A stretch of DNA of 64,000 nucleotides from the NCBI GenBank assembly GCA_900317555.1, contig ONHF01000001.1:114467-178466 (forward strand), in the 5' to 3' direction. A program made the position numbers and the translations under genes. Below, piece after piece: positions 16,733-24,937 of the stretch. Under the pieces are notes generated by a model. The model was not told where the DNA came from, ran no database searches, and saw only the letters and a program-made list of their open reading frames with translations. Numbering within the stretch: the stretch's first letter is position 1; each line of letters starts with the position of its first letter. The DNA comes from an uncultured Lachnospiraceae bacterium (GTDB lineage Bacteria; Bacillota; Clostridia; Lachnospirales; Lachnospiraceae).

Positions 16733-17572
16733 ATGCTGGAACTTGGCAGAAAACAGACCCTGTTCGTTGAAAAGCCCGTCCCGATGGGCGTATTTCTGAA
16801 AGAAAAGGACGCGCCGGAAGGAGAGCATGTCCTGCTTCCGAGAAAGCAGGTGCCGGAAGGCTGCAGACCGGGAGATCCTGTGGAGGTGTTTCTTTACAGG
16901 GATTCGGACGACCGCCTGATCGCGACCGTGCGGGAACCGCTTCTGAAACTGCATGAAGTCGGCTGGCTGACGGTGCGCGAGGTCGGCAGGATCGGCGCGT
17001 TTCTCGACTGGGGACTCGAGAAGGACCTGCTTCTGCCGTTTCATGAGCAGCCGAAAAAAAGAGTGAAGGCCGGGCAGCGCGTGCTTGCCGCTGTATATAT
17101 CGACAAGAGCGGCAGACTCTGCGCGACCATGAACGTCTATCCGTATCTGCGTACGGATTCCCCGTATCATAAAGACGATCTTGTAACAGGAACCGTTTAT
17201 GAAACCAGTGACAATTTCGGAACCTTCGTTGCGGTGGATGACGTTTATTCGGGCCTGATCCCGAAGAAGGAACTGGTACGGCAGCCGGAAATCGGCGAAA
17301 GCGTCAGCGCGCGCGTCACCAGGGTCTGTGAGGACGGAAAGCTCGATCTGTCCCTGCGGGAAAAGGCTTATGTCCAGATCGAAAAGGACGCGGAGGCCAT
17401 CGAACGGCAGCTGGATCTGTGCGGCGGCATTCTCGCCGTCGGGGACAAGTCGGATCCTTCGCTCATACGCAGTCAGCTGCAGATGAGCAAGGCACAGTTT
17501 AAACGCGCGGCAGGACATCTTCTCAAGGAAGGAAAGATCACCGTGGACGCGGAAGAAATCCGCCGCAGATGA
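16733..17572 (+). CDS. cvfB: S1-domain RNA-binding protein, CvfB family
   Basis: The 279-residue protein has tandem S1-like OB folds (GVFLKEKD, GRIGAFLDWGLEKDLLLPF, then TVYETSDNFGTFVAVDD with GLIPKKELV) and a C-terminal winged-helix segment (MSKAQFKRAAGHLLKEGKI). CvfB affects virulence-factor and RNA expression in Staphylococcus; the B. subtilis homologue is YitL. ATG 16733 has GGAGG six bases upstream; the longer frame to 16688 runs into the tRNA terminator and is rejected. Confidence 0.9.
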   Translation: MLELGRKQTLFVEKPVPMGVFLKEKDAPEGEHVLLPRKQVPEGCRPGDPVEVFLYRDSDDRLIATVREPLLKLHEVGWLTVREVGRIGAFLDWGLEKDLLLPFHEQPKKRVKAGQRVLAAVYIDKSGRLCATMNVYPYLRTDSPYHKDDLVTGTVYETSDNFGTFVAVDDVYSGLIPKKELVRQPEIGESVSARVTRVCEDGKLDLSLREKAYVQIEKDAEAIERQLDLCGGILAVGDKSDPSLIRSQLQMSKAQFKRAAGHLLKEGKITVDAEEIRRR

Positions 17573-17576
17573 TCCT

Positions 17577-17592
17577 GCGCAGAGAACTGCGC
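17577..17592 (+). other. Perfect short hairpin after cvfB
   Basis: GCGCAG-AGAA-CTGCGC lies a few bases after the cvfB stop. No T-run follows directly; the next T-run starts about 17 bases later. It may add to transcription termination together with the following hairpin. Confidence 0.5.
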
Positions 17593-17623
17593 CTTACGGT
17601 GGGAGCAATCTTTTTCTGTGAAT

Positions 17624-17660
17624 ATCCACAAAATAAAAGCATATTTCTTGTGGATTTTTT
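17624..17660 (+). terminator. Terminator after cvfB
   Basis: ATCCACAA and TTGTGGAT, extended by AAATA/TATTT, form a long A/T-rich stem followed by six Ts. Confidence 0.75.
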
Positions 17661-17691
17661 AGCGAATCTGAATTAGAATGAATTCACTAGG

Positions 17692-17710
17692 GCCTTTCTG
17701 CGCGAAAGGC
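17692..17710 (+). other. Leader hairpin upstream of the PucR-type regulator
   Basis: GCCTTTC-TGCGC-GAAAGGC is a perfect 7-bp stem located 38 bases before ATG 17748, with no T-run. It could be a leader-RNA structure or a protein-binding palindrome. No convincing promoter with correct spacing was found in the 90 bases before it. Confidence 0.45.
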
Positions 17711-17747
17711 GAATGCAGACAGTACAGATCAGCGAAAAGAGTGCGGC

Positions 17748-18842
17748 ATGATATCAAATCAGGTTTTACAGTCGACAATCGAAGGTATTAAGGAAATCTC
17801 ACGCGTGGAGCTTGGAATAATGGACGCGGACGGCAGAGAGGTTGCCGTGACCGCCGATGTTTTCAAGGAAGCGGCGCCGGCGATTCCTGATTTCGCTGCA
17901 TCCGCGGCGGATTCGCAGTCTGCAGGACCTTATCAGTTTTTCAAGGTTTTTGATGACAAGCAGCTCGAGTATGTCATCGTTGTCTGCGGGGAAACGGACA
18001 ATACGCTCATGATCGGGCGCATGGCGGCGTTTCAGGTGCAGGGGCTGGTCGGCGCGTTCAAGGAACACTACGACAAGGATTCGTTCATGAAGAATCTGCT
18101 TCTGGACAATCTGCTGCTCATTGACATTTATGAACGCGCGAAAAAGCTGCATATCAAGGCGAATATGCCCCGCGTCGTTCTGCTTGTCGAAGCGGACAGA
18201 ACCCGCAGCAGAGATAAAGACGTTCTGACAACCATGCAGGAGTATATCGGAACATCGGCCGCGGACTTCGTTACGGCGGTCGACGAGAATGATGTCGTTG
18301 TGATCAGGGACGTTCTCTCTCCGCAGAAAACCGCAGAGATCGACAAGTTTGCCGCGGACGCACTGGACGCTCTTGATGCAGGCGGCATTGTCGGCGCCCG
18401 CATTTCCTACGGCACCGTCGTCGGCGAGCTCAAGGAACTCAGTCATTCCTACAAGGAAGCCAAGATGGCGCTGGATGTCAGCAAGATTTTCTTTGATGAC
18501 AAGAAGATCATTGCGTATAACCAGCTTGGTATCGGAAGACTTATATACCAGCTGCCGATTCCTCTTTGCAGAATGTTCATCAGGGAAGTTTTCAAGGACA
18601 AGCGCCCGGACGAATTCGATGAGGAGACGCTGACCACGATCAACAAGTTTTTCGAGAACAACCTGAATGTATCCGAGACCTCGCGCCAGCTGTTCATTCA
18701 CCGCAATACCCTTGTCTACCGGCTTGACAAGCTGCAGAAGAGCACCGGGCTGGACCTTCGTGTCTTTGATGACGCCATTACATTCAAGATCGCGCTGATG
18801 GTCGTCAAATACATGAACTATATGGAACGGGAGAACCAGTAA
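17748..18842 (+). CDS. PucR/CdaR-type transcriptional regulator with C-terminal helix-turn-helix
   Basis: The 364-residue protein has an N-terminal sensor-like region (residues 1-120), a central GGDEF-like/PucR region (VGARISYGTVVGELKELSHSYKEAKMAL) and a C-terminal PucR helix-turn-helix: NLNVSETSRQLFIHRNT followed by LVYRLDKLQKSTG. The sugar-diacid regulator CdaR and the purine regulator PucR share this architecture. The gene starts the ftsEX operon (6 bases to ftsE), a context suggesting control of cell-wall hydrolysis rather than catabolism; this is inference. The ligand is unknown. Confidence 0.85.
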   Translation: MISNQVLQSTIEGIKEISRVELGIMDADGREVAVTADVFKEAAPAIPDFAASAADSQSAGPYQFFKVFDDKQLEYVIVVCGETDNTLMIGRMAAFQVQGLVGAFKEHYDKDSFMKNLLLDNLLLIDIYERAKKLHIKANMPRVVLLVEADRTRSRDKDVLTTMQEYIGTSAADFVTAVDENDVVVIRDVLSPQKTAEIDKFAADALDALDAGGIVGARISYGTVVGELKELSHSYKEAKMALDVSKIFFDDKKIIAYNQLGIGRLIYQLPIPLCRMFIREVFKDKRPDEFDEETLTTINKFFENNLNVSETSRQLFIHRNTLVYRLDKLQKSTGLDLRVFDDAITFKIALMVVKYMNYMERENQ

Positions 18843-18848
18843 CCGACT

Positions 18849-19697
18849 ATGGCCAGAAAAACGAAAAGTATTTATGCAGGACCGCAGGATGAAAAGATCG
18901 TCATTTCCATGCGCGATGTGAGCAAAACATATTCCAAGGAAGCACCTGCCGTCAGCCACGCGAATCTGGAAGTCCGGGAAGGCGAGTTTGTCTTTGTAAC
19001 AGGGGAAACCGGCTCCGGCAAGTCGACCCTTATGAAGATGCTGATCCGCGAACTCAAACCCAGCAGCGGGGAAGTCTATGTCCTCGGCTACGATCTGAAC
19101 AGAATCCGGCACGGAAAGATTCCGCAGTTCCGCCGCAACATCGGCGTGGTCTTTCAGGATTTCAGACTTCTGCGGGACCGGAATGTTTTTGACAATGTCG
19201 CGTTCGCGCAGCATATTATCCAGGTACCGGGCAGAAGGGACATCCAGAAGAATGTACTGTTCGCCCTCGATCTGGTCGGTCTGAACGACAAGTACAGAAG
19301 GAGAACGAACGAGCTTTCGGGCGGAGAGCAGCAGAGAGTCGCAATCGCGAGAGCGATTGTCAACAAGCCCTATCTTTTGATTGCCGATGAGCCGACAGGA
19401 AACCTTGACGCTGATACGGCATGGGACGTCATGCAGTGTTTTGACAGGATTAACAGGGAATTCGGAACGACAATCCTGATTGTTACGCATGACCGCGGTA
19501 TCGTGTCCAGAATGGGCCGCCGCGTCATTGAGATGAAGAAAGGCGAGATCATTTCGGATACCGGAAGTGATGCGGATTTCTCCGGCGGCTATGACGGCTA
19601 TGCCGAAGAGAATTATCAGGATGTTGACGCCGATTACAACGACGTGTATGCCGGCGGCGATCCGTATCAGTATGATGAAGAGGACGACGGGTATTAA
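18849..19697 (+). CDS. ftsE: Cell division ATP-binding protein FtsE with acidic, tyrosine-rich tail
   Basis: FtsE is the ABC ATPase that with FtsX transmits cytoplasmic signals to peptidoglycan hydrolases at the septum. Walker A GETGSGKST, Q-loop VFQDFRLL, signature LSGGEQQR and Walker B LLIADEPTGNLD are all present. At 282 residues it is about 50 longer than a usual FtsE: after EMKKGEIISD there is a tail of about 47 residues containing about 16 Asp/Glu and 8 Tyr and almost no basic residues. ftsX begins 3 bases after the stop. Confidence 0.95.
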   Translation: MARKTKSIYAGPQDEKIVISMRDVSKTYSKEAPAVSHANLEVREGEFVFVTGETGSGKSTLMKMLIRELKPSSGEVYVLGYDLNRIRHGKIPQFRRNIGVVFQDFRLLRDRNVFDNVAFAQHIIQVPGRRDIQKNVLFALDLVGLNDKYRRRTNELSGGEQQRVAIARAIVNKPYLLIADEPTGNLDADTAWDVMQCFDRINREFGTTILIVTHDRGIVSRMGRRVIEMKKGEIISDTGSDADFSGGYDGYAEENYQDVDADYNDVYAGGDPYQYDEEDDGY

Positions 19698-19700
19698 TTT

Positions 19701-20591
19701 ATGCGGACATTTTTCTACACACTGGGACAGGGCATCCGGAACCTGTGGAGAAACAAAGGGTATACACTTGCATCCATCGCGACGATCGCTGCCTGCCTGT
19801 TTCTTTTCGGCCTGTTCTATTCCGTGATTTATAATATTCAGCATATCGTGGATAACGCGCAGCAGGATGTTTCCGTCACGGTTTTCTTTAAACAGGGAAC
19901 AACGGAAGATGACATCAAGAAGATCCAGATTGCGGTCAAGGAACGGCCGGAGGTCGCAGACGTCAAATATGTTTCCGCGGATGAAGCATGGGCGGAGTTC
20001 AGCAGGGAAAATCTTGGCGAATACGCGGAAGGCTTCGACGAGAATCCGCTCGCGGATTCCGCAAATCTGGAAATCTATCTTTCGGATGTGTCCAAACAGC
20101 CGGAGTTGGTCAGCTATCTGCAGGGCCTCGATGAAGTCCGGGAAGTCAACTATTCGGAAGTGGCAGCCAGCACGGTTTCCGGCGCGAACAGCCTGATCGG
20201 CTATGCTTCGATCGCGATTATCGTCATTCTGCTCGTCGTCGCGATTTTCCTGATCAGCAATACAGTCGCGACAGGCATCCGTAACCACGAGGACGAAATC
20301 CGGATTATGAAGTATATCGGTGCGTCGGACTTCTTTGTCCGCGGACCGTATGTCTTCGAGGGGCTGATCATCGGTCTTCTCGGATCCGTACTTCCGCTTG
20401 CTGCCATTTACGAGCTGTACAAGCGTGCAATTGTTTTTATTGACACACGTTTTCAGATTCTGACACAGCTGCTCAGTTTTGTCTCTGTGCATGAAATCTT
20501 CAAAAACCTTACGCCGGTACTGCTGTTTCTCGGCGCAGGCATCGGCTTCTTAGGGAGTATGCTCAGCGTAAGGAAAAACCTGCATGTTTAA
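19701..20591 (+). CDS. ftsX: Cell division protein FtsX
   Basis: The 296-residue permease-like protein has an N-terminal membrane segment, an extracellular domain of about 110 residues and three C-terminal membrane segments. The FtsX signature NTVATGIRNHEDEIRIMKYIGAS falls at the second membrane border. It anchors FtsE and activates hydrolases of the PcsB/CwlO type; such a hydrolase is the next gene and overlaps ftsX by 8 bases. Confidence 0.95.
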   Translation: MRTFFYTLGQGIRNLWRNKGYTLASIATIAACLFLFGLFYSVIYNIQHIVDNAQQDVSVTVFFKQGTTEDDIKKIQIAVKERPEVADVKYVSADEAWAEFSRENLGEYAEGFDENPLADSANLEIYLSDVSKQPELVSYLQGLDEVREVNYSEVAASTVSGANSLIGYASIAIIVILLVVAIFLISNTVATGIRNHEDEIRIMKYIGASDFFVRGPYVFEGLIIGLLGSVLPLAAIYELYKRAIVFIDTRFQILTQLLSFVSVHEIFKNLTPVLLFLGAGIGFLGSMLSVRKNLHV

Positions 20592-21822
20592 ATTTAAAAA
20601 ACCATCTGAAAAACCATTCCGGCGGTGCGTACTTGTGTGCGCACTGCTTTTTGGCATCTGCGCTGCCTCGCCGCCGCTTGGAGCGGGGGCTGCCGAACTG
20701 ACAAATGACAGCATCCGGCAGAAGGAAGCTTCGATCGAGCAGAGCAAGAAGGAACGCAAGCAGATCGAGAGCAACATCAGTGACCTGAAATCCATCAAGA
20801 AAGATCTGGAGTCGTCCAAGCAGAACCTGCAGCAGTATGTGACAAATCTGGATGCGCAGGTAACTTCGATGCAGGGAAAGATAGACGATCTCAATCAGAA
20901 GATCAGTACGAAGAAGACGGAGATTTCCGAGAAGGAAAAGGAACTTGCACAGGCCGAGAAACAGCGTGACGATCAGTACGAGGTGATGAAAAAGCGCATC
21001 AAATTCATCTATGAACGCGGGAACGGCTATTACCTGGAAATCCTGATCAAGTCCGGAAGCTTCTCGGATATGCTCAACCGGGCAACCTATGTCTCCATGC
21101 TGTCTGACTATGACCAAAAGCAGCTGGAGGAGCTTGCGCAGAAGGCAAAGGAGGTCAGCCTCGCCAAGCAGGACCTTGAAGAAGAGAAGAAAACGCTGGA
21201 TGCTGCCGAACAGAGCGTGCGCTCGGAGCAGAGCAGCATGCAGTCGCTGATCGCGGACAAGAAGACGCAGATCGACAGCCTCTCCTCCGAAATCACGACG
21301 AAGGAGGAGTCGATCCGCCAGTATGAAGCCGAAAAGGCGGAGCAGGATTCCACGATCGCGGCCCTCGAAAAAGCAGTCGCAGATGAGAAGGCCAGACTCG
21401 CCGAGCAGAACGCACGGCATTTTGCAGGCGGTGTTTTTACGTGGCCGTGCCCGAGTTACTCGTATATATCTTCTGAATTCGGTTATAGAATTCACCCGAT
21501 TTACGGTTATCAGCGCTTCCACAGCGGCCTTGACATGGCGGCGCCTTCCGGTTCGCCGATACTTGCCGCAGCGGACGGAAAGGTTGTCGCTGCCTCCTAT
21601 GAGGCTACAATGGGGAATTATGTAATGATTGATCACGGAGACGGACTGTACACTGTCTATATGCACGCATCCGCTTTGTATGTCTCCGCCGGGCAGGAAG
21701 TCAGCGCCGGGACACAGATTGCGGCAGTCGGAAGCACCGGCTCGTCGACGGGACCGCACCTTCACTTTTCTGTCCGCCTGAACGGGCAGTATGTTAATCC
21801 GCACAATTATCTTGGAGGCTGA
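20584..21822 (+). CDS. Secreted coiled-coil M23 peptidoglycan hydrolase (FtsEX partner)
   Basis: The 412-residue protein has a signal peptide (basic start, then VLVCALLFGICAASP), a coiled-coil domain of about 240 residues rich in Gln, Lys and Glu, and a C-terminal LytM/M23 metallopeptidase. The zinc motifs are HSGLDMAAP (HxxxD), and HLHF in STGPHLHFSVR. This combination is that of EnvC/PcsB/CwlO-like hydrolases activated by FtsEX; overlap with ftsX supports the pairing. All M23 zinc ligands are visible, so it is probably an active endopeptidase, unlike degenerate EnvC. Confidence 0.93.
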   Translation: MFKFKKPSEKPFRRCVLVCALLFGICAASPPLGAGAAELTNDSIRQKEASIEQSKKERKQIESNISDLKSIKKDLESSKQNLQQYVTNLDAQVTSMQGKIDDLNQKISTKKTEISEKEKELAQAEKQRDDQYEVMKKRIKFIYERGNGYYLEILIKSGSFSDMLNRATYVSMLSDYDQKQLEELAQKAKEVSLAKQDLEEEKKTLDAAEQSVRSEQSSMQSLIADKKTQIDSLSSEITTKEESIRQYEAEKAEQDSTIAALEKAVADEKARLAEQNARHFAGGVFTWPCPSYSYISSEFGYRIHPIYGYQRFHSGLDMAAPSGSPILAAADGKVVAASYEATMGNYVMIDHGDGLYTVYMHASALYVSAGQEVSAGTQIAAVGSTGSSTGPHLHFSVRLNGQYVNPHNYLGG

Positions 21823-21824
21823 TC

Positions 21825-23048
21825 ATGGAAGAAGACAAAAAGCGCTCCGGCGGAAAACGCTGGTTTTTTCTGGGCTTGTTCAGCGGCATCCTTGCCTGCC
21901 TGATCCTTGTGACGACGCTTCTTCGAAGCGGTACCATCACTTTGCTGCCTTCGGGAGAAGCGGAGGACTCCGCCGTCAATGCGAAGTCCATCGCAAAGCT
22001 GGAGAATCTGGAGCAGGCCATTTCGAAGCACTATTATCAGGCGGATGAAGTGACGCAGGAGCAGAAGGAGGATGGCCTGTATAAAGGTCTTCTCGAGTCT
22101 CTCGATGATCCGTACTCCGTTTACTACACGAAAGAGGAAGTCGCAAAGCTGAATGATATGCTCTCCGGAACCTACGGAGGCATCGGCGCTTATATCTCGC
22201 TGGATGAAACCTACAATATTGCGAAGATCGCGGGTGTCATGAAAGATTCTCCGGCGGAGAAGGCAGGCCTCAAGGCGGATGATCTGATTTACAAAGTCGA
22301 CGGCAAGCTGACCGACGGCATGTCGCTGGACGATGTTGTCAGCCTTGTGAAGGGCGAGGAAGGGACGACTGTAAACCTCACGATCGCGCGCAAAGGCGAG
22401 GATGATTATCTGGAGATCAAGGTGAAACGGGAAATTATCGACGCGCCGACCGTGGATACCAAAGTCCTTGATAATGATATCGGTTATATCGAAGTTGCCG
22501 GCTTTGAAAGCGTAACCGCCGATCAGTTCCGGGAAGGACTTTCCGATCTGCAGAGTAAAAACATCAAAGGCCTGATCATCGACCTCCGGAACAACCCGGG
22601 CGGCGATGTCGATGTCTGCGTCGATATGGCAAGACAGATCCTTCCGAAAGGACTTGTTTTCTACATGGTCGACAGCAGCGGCAAAAAGACGGAATATAAG
22701 TGCGACGGCAAAAACAAGCTGAAAATACCGCTGGCTGTTCTGGTAAACGGCAATTCCGCGAGCGCATCGGAAATTTTCTCCGGAGCCGTGCAGGATTCGA
22801 AGATTGGCACGCTCGTCGGCACGCAGACGTTCGGAAAGGGCATTGTACAGACCGTGTACTCGCTGACCGATGGCACGGCAGTCAAGATTACGACCGCAAA
22901 TTACTATACGCGTGGCGGCCATAACATCAATAAGGTCGGTATTACACCGGATATTGAAGTCAAGCTGGATGCGGACGCGTATCAGAAAGATGGAACGGAC
23001 ACACAGCTGGAAAAGGCGCTGGAAGTGGTCAGTACAAAACGGAAATAA
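21825..23048 (+). CDS. S41 family C-terminal processing protease (CtpA/CtpB-like) with PDZ domain
   Basis: The 407-residue protein has one N-terminal membrane anchor (WFFLGLFSGILACLILVTTLL), a PDZ domain (GGIGAYISLDE, then VMKDSPAEKAGLKADDLIY) and the S41 catalytic core. The core has the nucleophile serine in NGNSASASEIFSGA and the lysine in TQTFGKGIVQT, and ends with the usual TPDIEV. These enzymes cleave exported proteins from the outer membrane face. It is encoded 2 bases after the M23 hydrolase, so hydrolase processing is a plausible role, inferred from context. Confidence 0.94.
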   Translation: MEEDKKRSGGKRWFFLGLFSGILACLILVTTLLRSGTITLLPSGEAEDSAVNAKSIAKLENLEQAISKHYYQADEVTQEQKEDGLYKGLLESLDDPYSVYYTKEEVAKLNDMLSGTYGGIGAYISLDETYNIAKIAGVMKDSPAEKAGLKADDLIYKVDGKLTDGMSLDDVVSLVKGEEGTTVNLTIARKGEDDYLEIKVKREIIDAPTVDTKVLDNDIGYIEVAGFESVTADQFREGLSDLQSKNIKGLIIDLRNNPGGDVDVCVDMARQILPKGLVFYMVDSSGKKTEYKCDGKNKLKIPLAVLVNGNSASASEIFSGAVQDSKIGTLVGTQTFGKGIVQTVYSLTDGTAVKITTANYYTRGGHNINKVGITPDIEVKLDADAYQKDGTDTQLEKALEVVSTKRK

Positions 23049-23085
23049 CTGCGAAACCATTAACGAAAATACGAAAAATACGAAA

Positions 23086-23127
23086 CGGCTGTTACCGGAA
23101 GCCTCCCGGAGCAGCCGCTTCTTTTTA
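23086..23127 (+). terminator. Terminator after S41 protease
   Basis: CGGCTG and CAGCCG, with inner CCGG/CCGG pairing, are followed by a T-rich stretch (CTTCTTTTT). Confidence 0.75.
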
Positions 23128-23133
23128 CGTAAA

Positions 23134-23146
23134 TACGAAAACGATT
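23134..23146 (+). promoter_or_regulatory. Operator-like repeat TACGAAAACGATT, upstream copy
   Basis: This 13-mer is identical to the one at 23308-23320, which overlaps the start of the ABC-importer transcript. It resembles LacI-family and cre operators (central AACG). Short TACGAAA elements also occur at 23070 and 23079. The remaining A/T-rich sequence from 23147 to 23270 shows no gene or clear structure. Confidence 0.5.
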
Positions 23147-23273
23147 TAAACAAAGACGCTGTATAAATCGGACCTAGAGATTAACAATATATGTAATATG
23201 CACAAAATATAGGACAATAATTCAATAATCATAACAAATCTTAGTAATAAACGACAGAAACCTAAAAAAGGGC

Positions 23274-23302
23274 TTGCATTATTGGGCAAAAAGAACCATA
23301 AA
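23274..23302 (+). promoter_or_regulatory. Promoter of the sugar ABC importer
   Basis: TTGCAT (23274-23279) and CATAAA (23297-23302) are separated by 17 bases. Predicted initiation near 23309 falls inside the second TACGAAAACGATT copy. Confidence 0.55.
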
Positions 23303-23307
23303 GAAAG

Positions 23308-23320
23308 TACGAAAACGATT
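23308..23320 (+). promoter_or_regulatory. Operator-like repeat at the ABC importer start site
   Basis: This is the second identical copy of TACGAAAACGATT, 174 bases after the first. It covers the predicted start site, a repressor position. A small palindrome, GGAAC-AAGGG-GTTCC, follows at 23323-23337 in the leader. Confidence 0.5.
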
Positions 23321-23361
23321 AAGGAACAAGGGGTTCCTGTAAAACAATGGAGGGAAATGTT

Positions 23362-24789
23362 ATGAAGAAAAAGTTACTGAGTGTGGTACTTGCTTCGACA
23401 GTCGTTGCGGGTCTTGCAGCCGGCTGCGGATCCTCTAACAGCGCTGCCCCTGCAGCGTCCACAGCAAAGGATGAGGCTGCTCCTGCAGCTACACAGGCTG
23501 CGACAGAGGCAGCCACAGAAGCTGCAACAGAGGAGACTGCGGCAGCGGACGAAGGCAAGGTCCTGAACATTGAGTGCTGGAACACAGAATTCCAGAGCCG
23601 TATCACGGATCACTATCCGGGATATGAGAAGGTGGATGACACAACCGGCAAGATCGGCGATGTTACTGTCAACTGGCACATCACACCTTCTGACAACAAT
23701 GCTTACCAGAACAATCTGGACCAGGTTCTTCCGGACAATGCTTCTGCGGACGCAGACAAGAAAGTTGACCTGTTCCTGATGGAAGCCGACTACGCGAAGA
23801 AGTATGTCAACGCAGATGTCACGATGCCGATTAAAGATCTTGGCATTACGGATGACGATCTGAAGGATCAGTATCAGTACACGAAGGATATCGTTAAGGA
23901 CAGCAACGGCGATCTGAAGGGCCTGACATGGCAGGCTTGCTCCGCGGGCCTGATCTATAACAGAGAAGCCGCGAAGGCAGCACTTGGCACAGACGATCCC
24001 GAGAAGGTGCAGGAAGCAGTTAAAGACTGGGATGCTTTCAAGGCTACAGCCGAGAAGATGAAGAAGGCCGGCTACACGATGTGCTCTGTAAACGACACAT
24101 ATCGTGTATATTCCAACAATGTTTCCGCTCCGTGGGTGCAGGACGGCAAGGTCGTTGTAGATGACAATATCAAGGCTTGGGTAGATGACTCCAAGGCACT
24201 TGCAGACGCCGGCGAAGAGAACACCTTCGATCTCTGGGGCGATGACTGGGCGAAGGGCAAGTATCCGGATGGCAAGGTATTCTGCTACTTCGGACCTGCA
24301 TGGTTCTTCAACTTCTCGCTCTCCGCGGATGACGCGAAGTCCATCGCTGCAAACGGCGGCTGGGGCTATGTTGTAGGACCGCAGTCCTTCTACTGGGGCG
24401 GCACATGGATCGCTGCAGCGAACGGAACCGACAATCCTTCTCTTGTCAAGGACATCATGCTGAAGATGACGACAGATCCTACGATCATGAAGGAAATCGC
24501 GCAGAAGGATTCCGACTGCGTCAACAACAAGACTGTCCTTACGGATCTTGCTTCGGATGATTCCGGCAACCTTGCACTGCTCGGCGGCGAGAACCCTTAC
24601 AAGATGCTCGCGGACGGCGCTGAGAAGGTTGATATGTCCAACATCTCCGATTACGATCAGGGCTGCAACGAAGAGTTCCAGAAGGCTATGAAGGGCTATT
24701 TCGACGGAAACTACAAGACCTATGATGATGCTCTTGCAGCATTCAACAAGGCCATCACAGAGAAGTACCCTGATCTGACAACAGACTGA
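23362..24789 (+). CDS. Sugar ABC transporter substrate-binding lipoprotein
   Basis: This is an extracellular solute-binding protein (family 1) of 475 residues that captures a carbohydrate for the two permeases downstream. The lipoprotein signal is clear: basic start, hydrophobic segment and lipobox LAAGC with Cys22, followed by an Ala/Thr/Glu-rich linker before the folded domain (GKVLNIECWN). GGAGGG lies seven bases before ATG 23362; the upstream ATG at 23347 is rejected. The sugar cannot be read from sequence. It is separated from the permeases by a terminator-like hairpin, consistent with excess binding protein. Confidence 0.9.
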   Translation: MKKKLLSVVLASTVVAGLAAGCGSSNSAAPAASTAKDEAAPAATQAATEAATEAATEETAAADEGKVLNIECWNTEFQSRITDHYPGYEKVDDTTGKIGDVTVNWHITPSDNNAYQNNLDQVLPDNASADADKKVDLFLMEADYAKKYVNADVTMPIKDLGITDDDLKDQYQYTKDIVKDSNGDLKGLTWQACSAGLIYNREAAKAALGTDDPEKVQEAVKDWDAFKATAEKMKKAGYTMCSVNDTYRVYSNNVSAPWVQDGKVVVDDNIKAWVDDSKALADAGEENTFDLWGDDWAKGKYPDGKVFCYFGPAWFFNFSLSADDAKSIAANGGWGYVVGPQSFYWGGTWIAAANGTDNPSLVKDIMLKMTTDPTIMKEIAQKDSDCVNNKTVLTDLASDDSGNLALLGGENPYKMLADGAEKVDMSNISDYDQGCNEEFQKAMKGYFDGNYKTYDDALAAFNKAITEKYPDLTTD

Positions 24790-24814
24790 AAGTAATCTTA
24801 TTCCATGAATGAAA

Positions 24815-24901
24815 ACCGGGAGGCTGTCATCTGCACAGCAACCGGAATAGCAGATGCAACAGGCGAAGTGCCTGCCCGCGCAGGCGGACAGGCACTTTTT
24901 T
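24815..24901 (+). terminator. Intercistronic structured region with terminator between binding protein and permease
   Basis: Two parts are visible. First, CCGG..GCTGT-CATCTGC-ACAGC..CCGG forms one hairpin, and CATCTGC (24828) can alternatively pair with GCAGATG (24850). Second, AAGTGCCTG (24866-24874) and CAGGCACTT (24889-24897) form a perfect stem followed by a T-run, a good intrinsic terminator. The permease genes show no separate promoter, so they probably depend on read-through. Confidence 0.75.
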
Positions 24902-24937
24902 AGAGAAACCGGTATGCTTACACCGGAGGAAAACACA

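Noticed and set aside
17799-20492. Long open frame of 897 codons on the minus strand
   Set aside because: It lies antisense to the PucR-type gene, ftsE and ftsX, which have clear motifs and ribosome binding sites. High G+C codon bias on the coding strand removes stops from the opposite frame. The translation shows no recognisable domain.
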